NCBI GenBank assembly: GCA_023412495.1
Contig: JAEYNP010000031.1
Span: 31,762 to 95,761, forward strand
DNA length: 64,000 nt
Origin: Pseudomonadota bacterium
GTDB lineage: Bacteria > Desulfobacterota > Desulfobulbia > Desulfobulbales > Desulfocapsaceae
Direction: 5' to 3'
The stretch's first letter is position 1, and every line of letters begins with the position of its first letter. The translations under genes and the position numbers were made by a program. Below the pieces are notes generated by a model. The model was not told where the DNA came from. It searched no databases and saw only the letters and a list, made by a program, of their open reading frames with translations. Shown piece after piece: positions 61,740-64,000 of this stretch.

Positions 61740-62150
61740 GTGGAAAAATATGCAACCAGAGGGATCAAGAGCATCATCGCGGAATTTCCGAAAATCGAAA
61801 AAATACTCGAAGAGTACGGCATCGGCTGCGGCCCCTGCACCGTAGGCATATGTCAGCTGAAGGACATCATCGAGATCCACAAATTGCCGGAGGATGCGGA
61901 AGAGGCGCTGCTGCGCCGCATCGAAGCCGAGATCTATCCCGAACGAAATATCGCCGTCCCAGAGGGCTCCGCCCAACGCCGGGAACATCAGGAAGAAATA
62001 GGTTATTCCAAGCCGATGCAGGTGCTGGTCGATGAGCACAAACTGATCAAGCGCTGGCTGGCGCTGATCCCCCTCCTCGTGAAAAACCTCGACCTCGCTT
62101 CGCAGCAAGAGTGCCAGGTGATCGAAGACATAAGCCGAGACTCAACCTGA
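61740..62150 (+). CDS. RIC/ScdA-N plus truncated hemerythrin protein
   Basis: A 136-residue protein from GTG 61740 behind AAGGAGG. Residues ~5-65 form a DUF542/ScdA-N-like domain with the CGPCTVGICQL cysteines. A hemerythrin domain then starts (YSKPMQVLVDEHKLIKRWL). It stops after about 40 of the expected ~130-150 residues, ending IEDISRDST. The remaining His/Glu iron ligands are missing, so the diiron site cannot form. RIC proteins repair Fe-S clusters after NO damage. The DNR-type box upstream fits that. The truncation looks like a rearrangement. Confidence 0.7.
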   Translation: MEKYATRGIKSIIAEFPKIEKILEEYGIGCGPCTVGICQLKDIIEIHKLPEDAEEALLRRIEAEIYPERNIAVPEGSAQRREHQEEIGYSKPMQVLVDEHKLIKRWLALIPLLVKNLDLASQQECQVIEDISRDST

Positions 62151-62751
62151 AATAGTTGTACCCGAGACTTATCAAGGTATTTGTCTGTCCTTGATAGCCA
62201 CGGTAACCCGGTGTGACAGAGCCTGGGAACCATAGAGGGTTGCCAGGAAAAACCGATGATCGGCAGTGCGATATCTGCTGTTGGGTTGAGCCCGTAGCTG
62301 CAGAAAAAGCGCTCAAAGCGCTTCCGCGGGCAGGCCATTTTTGTGGATGACCTGGGAGGGCACGGGACCTGCTCTTCACGAAACGAATTGCCTCGAGCGC
62401 TCCCTCCATGCTTGCATAGGACTACCGGGGAAACAAAAAGCGCATCGACCTTGCGTAAATCGTTGCTTCCTCCTTGACGATTCCAGTTCACTGGCGCAGT
62501 TCGATTTTCCGTCAGCAAGAAATAAGTTTCGTTACCAAAAGATCTGTCTCTGCTCAATCTTGCAGCCTAAGCCAATGCGGTTCGACCTGTGTTGCCGGTG
62601 CCGTGACTCATCTTTGAGCGATAGATCACCCCTCCGCTTCTCTCAAAAAAAATTCAGTTTGGCCAGAGAATATGGTTGCTGATTATGTAGTGTCGAACAA
62701 CAGGCCGGAGAGTGCCCCCTGCACCTTCCTTTTAGTTATCCCTACCTTATT
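62151..62751. other. Non-coding or rearranged stretch
   Basis: About 600 bp with no supportable gene; frames of 113 and 184 codons are compositional. It joins a truncated hemerythrin gene to a chemoreceptor fragment, so it is probably a rearrangement scar. No transposase or terminal repeats were seen in it. Confidence 0.4.
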
Positions 62752-62988
62752 TTATCGCTATCAGAGATATCTCAAGAGGCTTTTAACGGCCTTGTCGAGG
62801 GGAGCAGCGATATCTCAGATGTCGATCAGGCAGCTGTCGATATGGCCATCGAAGCTCCCGTCAATCAGAGTTCCTACGAACTATCTAGCCTCGCGGAAAA
62901 GATTAACAGCATGGTTGTAAAAAGTGGCCTGACAGGAGCACAATGGATGATGAAAAGAAGAGCAGAGATGAATTGTTCCATGAACTGA
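62752..62988 (+). pseudogene. C-terminal fragment of a methyl-accepting chemotaxis protein
   Basis: The frame reads LSLSEISQEAFNGLVEGSSD and then SLAEKINSMV, matching the end of MCP signalling domains. No start exists and everything N-terminal is missing. Its stop lies inside the following PAS gene in another frame. It is a relic of an old receptor gene. Confidence 0.5.
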
Positions 62989-64000
62989 TCAATTTGCGCA
63001 GGCAGATCGATATATGCAATCGCGATCTAAGCGCGCAAAAGGATTTTTTTGAAAATCTGGTCCAAAATTCCGCCGTCCCCACCTTTGCCCTGGACAGCAG
63101 CCACCGGGTCATCCTCTGGAACCGGGCCTGTGAAGAGTTGACCGGCATCAAGGCGGCGGACATAGTCGGCACGGACGAGCAATGGAAGCCCTTTTACCGG
63201 CAGAAGCGAGCGGTCCTCGCGGACTTGATCATCGACGCAAAAATCGGTGAACTGCCACTGCTCTATTCCGCGTATGCAAAGTCTCAGTTTATCCCGGAGG
63301 GCTATCAGGCCGAAGGATGGTACCACAGCATCCGCGGGGTGAAACGCTATATCTCATTTAATGCCGCCCCGATAAGAAACAGCGAGGGAAAGCTCATTGC
63401 GGCGGTGGAAAGCTTCGAGGATCTCACGGAAATTAAAAAGACTGAAGAGCGGCTCATGGAGAGCGAGAAACGGTATCGCGTATTATTCGAGGATTCTCCG
63501 GCAGTGATGCTTGTCATCGACCCCGAGCTGGCGGAGGTCGTGGGGGCCAATGAAGCGGCATTTGCTTATTACGGCTACAGCAGAGAGGAGTTGATCGGTA
63601 AATCGATGACCGAAATAATCGCGCTGCTGCCCGATGAGCATATTCGTCAGATGCTCAGAAAAGCCATGCAGCCTCATTTTGTCCAACTCCAGCATCGGCT
63701 GAAGAGCGGAGAAATCCGCTACATTGAAACATCGCGAGGGCCGATCAGGATGAACGGCAAAACCTACCTGTTCTCGATTATCCATGACATAACCACCCGC
63801 AAAATTGCCGAAGAAGCCGCACGCGAGGGAGAAAGCAAGCTGACGGCGATCGCTTCTCTCGCAGGCGATGCCATAATCCTGGTCGATGACCGGGGTAAAG
63901 TCTGCTTCTGGAATATAGCCACAGAAAAAATGCTCGGCTACAGCAGCGGGGAGATGATGGGAAGAAACGTCGAGACCATCATGCCGGTGCGCTTCAGGGA
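62943..64000 (+). CDS. PAS-domain sensor protein (partial, runs off right edge)
   Basis: At least 352 residues from ATG 62943 behind AGGAG. A short coiled coil (DELFHELINLRRQIDICNRD) leads into three PAS domains: NLVQNSAVPTFALDSSHRVI near residue 40, RVLFEDSPAVMLVIDPELAEV near 180, and ASLAGDAIILVDDRGKVCFW near 305. Each has the usual GYSREELIGKSM-type helix. The output domain lies beyond the window and is probably a histidine kinase or GGDEF. It overlaps the MCP relic. Confidence 0.8.
   Translation, partial: MDDEKKSRDELFHELINLRRQIDICNRDLSAQKDFFENLVQNSAVPTFALDSSHRVILWNRACEELTGIKAADIVGTDEQWKPFYRQKRAVLADLIIDAKIGELPLLYSAYAKSQFIPEGYQAEGWYHSIRGVKRYISFNAAPIRNSEGKLIAAVESFEDLTEIKKTEERLMESEKRYRVLFEDSPAVMLVIDPELAEVVGANEAAFAYYGYSREELIGKSMTEIIALLPDEHIRQMLRKAMQPHFVQLQHRLKSGEIRYIETSRGPIRMNGKTYLFSIIHDITTRKIAEEAAREGESKLTAIASLAGDAIILVDDRGKVCFWNIATEKMLGYSSGEMMGRNVETIMPVRFR

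Noticed and set aside
62003..62557. 184-codon minus-strand ORF after the hemerythrin gene
   Set aside because: It overlaps the RIC/hemerythrin coding end and translates to a low-similarity mixture without domains.

Overview
The window reads as chromosome from an anaerobic, sulfur-metabolising bacterium of the former Deltaproteobacteria, most likely Desulfobacterota near Desulfobulbales. This is an inference from dsrAB with a dsrL-like partner, rubrerythrins, two-CW cysteine modules, and full nitrate, nitrite and NO reduction gene sets. No rRNA, tRNA or CRISPR array was recognised.

Layout. 1-7.1 kb is housekeeping and stress: a cut-off cNMP-binding/PilZ protein, MtgA with an apparent ATT start, a frameshifted zinc phospholipase-like gene, a PAS response regulator, and a ferredoxin-rubrerythrin cluster. 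7.27-8.98 kb is an IS66-family element whose right end cuts into another gene.

10.1-22.1 kb is a minus-strand type 4 BREX phage-defence operon (brxP, brxC/pglY, pglZ, brxL). It is extended by translationally coupled genes on both sides: a RAMA-like/HTH protein and a small basic protein upstream, and a CxxC small protein downstream. An AlbA_2 (Schlafen-type) ATPase gene lies just upstream, and an exact 13-bp repeat is shared by the two upstream regions. 24.4-33.5 kb is part of a conjugative or integrative element. It has a minus-strand DNA-processing operon (Rad52-like annealing protein, Cas4-like nuclease, SSB, RadC, ArdC-like) and a divergent plus-strand set with a TraD/VirD4-like ATPase and an HD-domain membrane protein. 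The BREX operon is plausibly its cargo.

33.5-53 kb is nitrogen-oxide respiration and NO defence: two quinol NO reductases, NorR with a sigma-54 promoter, a cupin, a ferredoxin, NrfHA ammonifying nitrite reductase, a doubly frameshifted hybrid cluster protein (hcp), and narGHJI. 53.5-56.1 kb carries a Ser/Thr kinase and a PP2C phosphatase with the same N-terminal cysteine module. 56.3-60.4 kb is dsrA-dsrB-dsrL. After it come a MetE/UroD-like protein, a truncated RIC/hemerythrin gene, a chemoreceptor remnant and a PAS sensor running off the right edge.

How it fits together. Nitrate would be reduced by Nar and nitrite by Nrf, with leaking NO handled by the qNORs and, if intact, Hcp. The dsr genes add sulfite/sulfur metabolism. 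FNR/DNR/HcpR-type palindromes in front of narG, dsrA and the hemerythrin gene, plus a second conserved element shared by narG and dsrA, suggest common redox/NO control. Several genes carry one- or two-base frameshifts with otherwise intact homology. Either this genome is decaying here or the assembly has indel errors.
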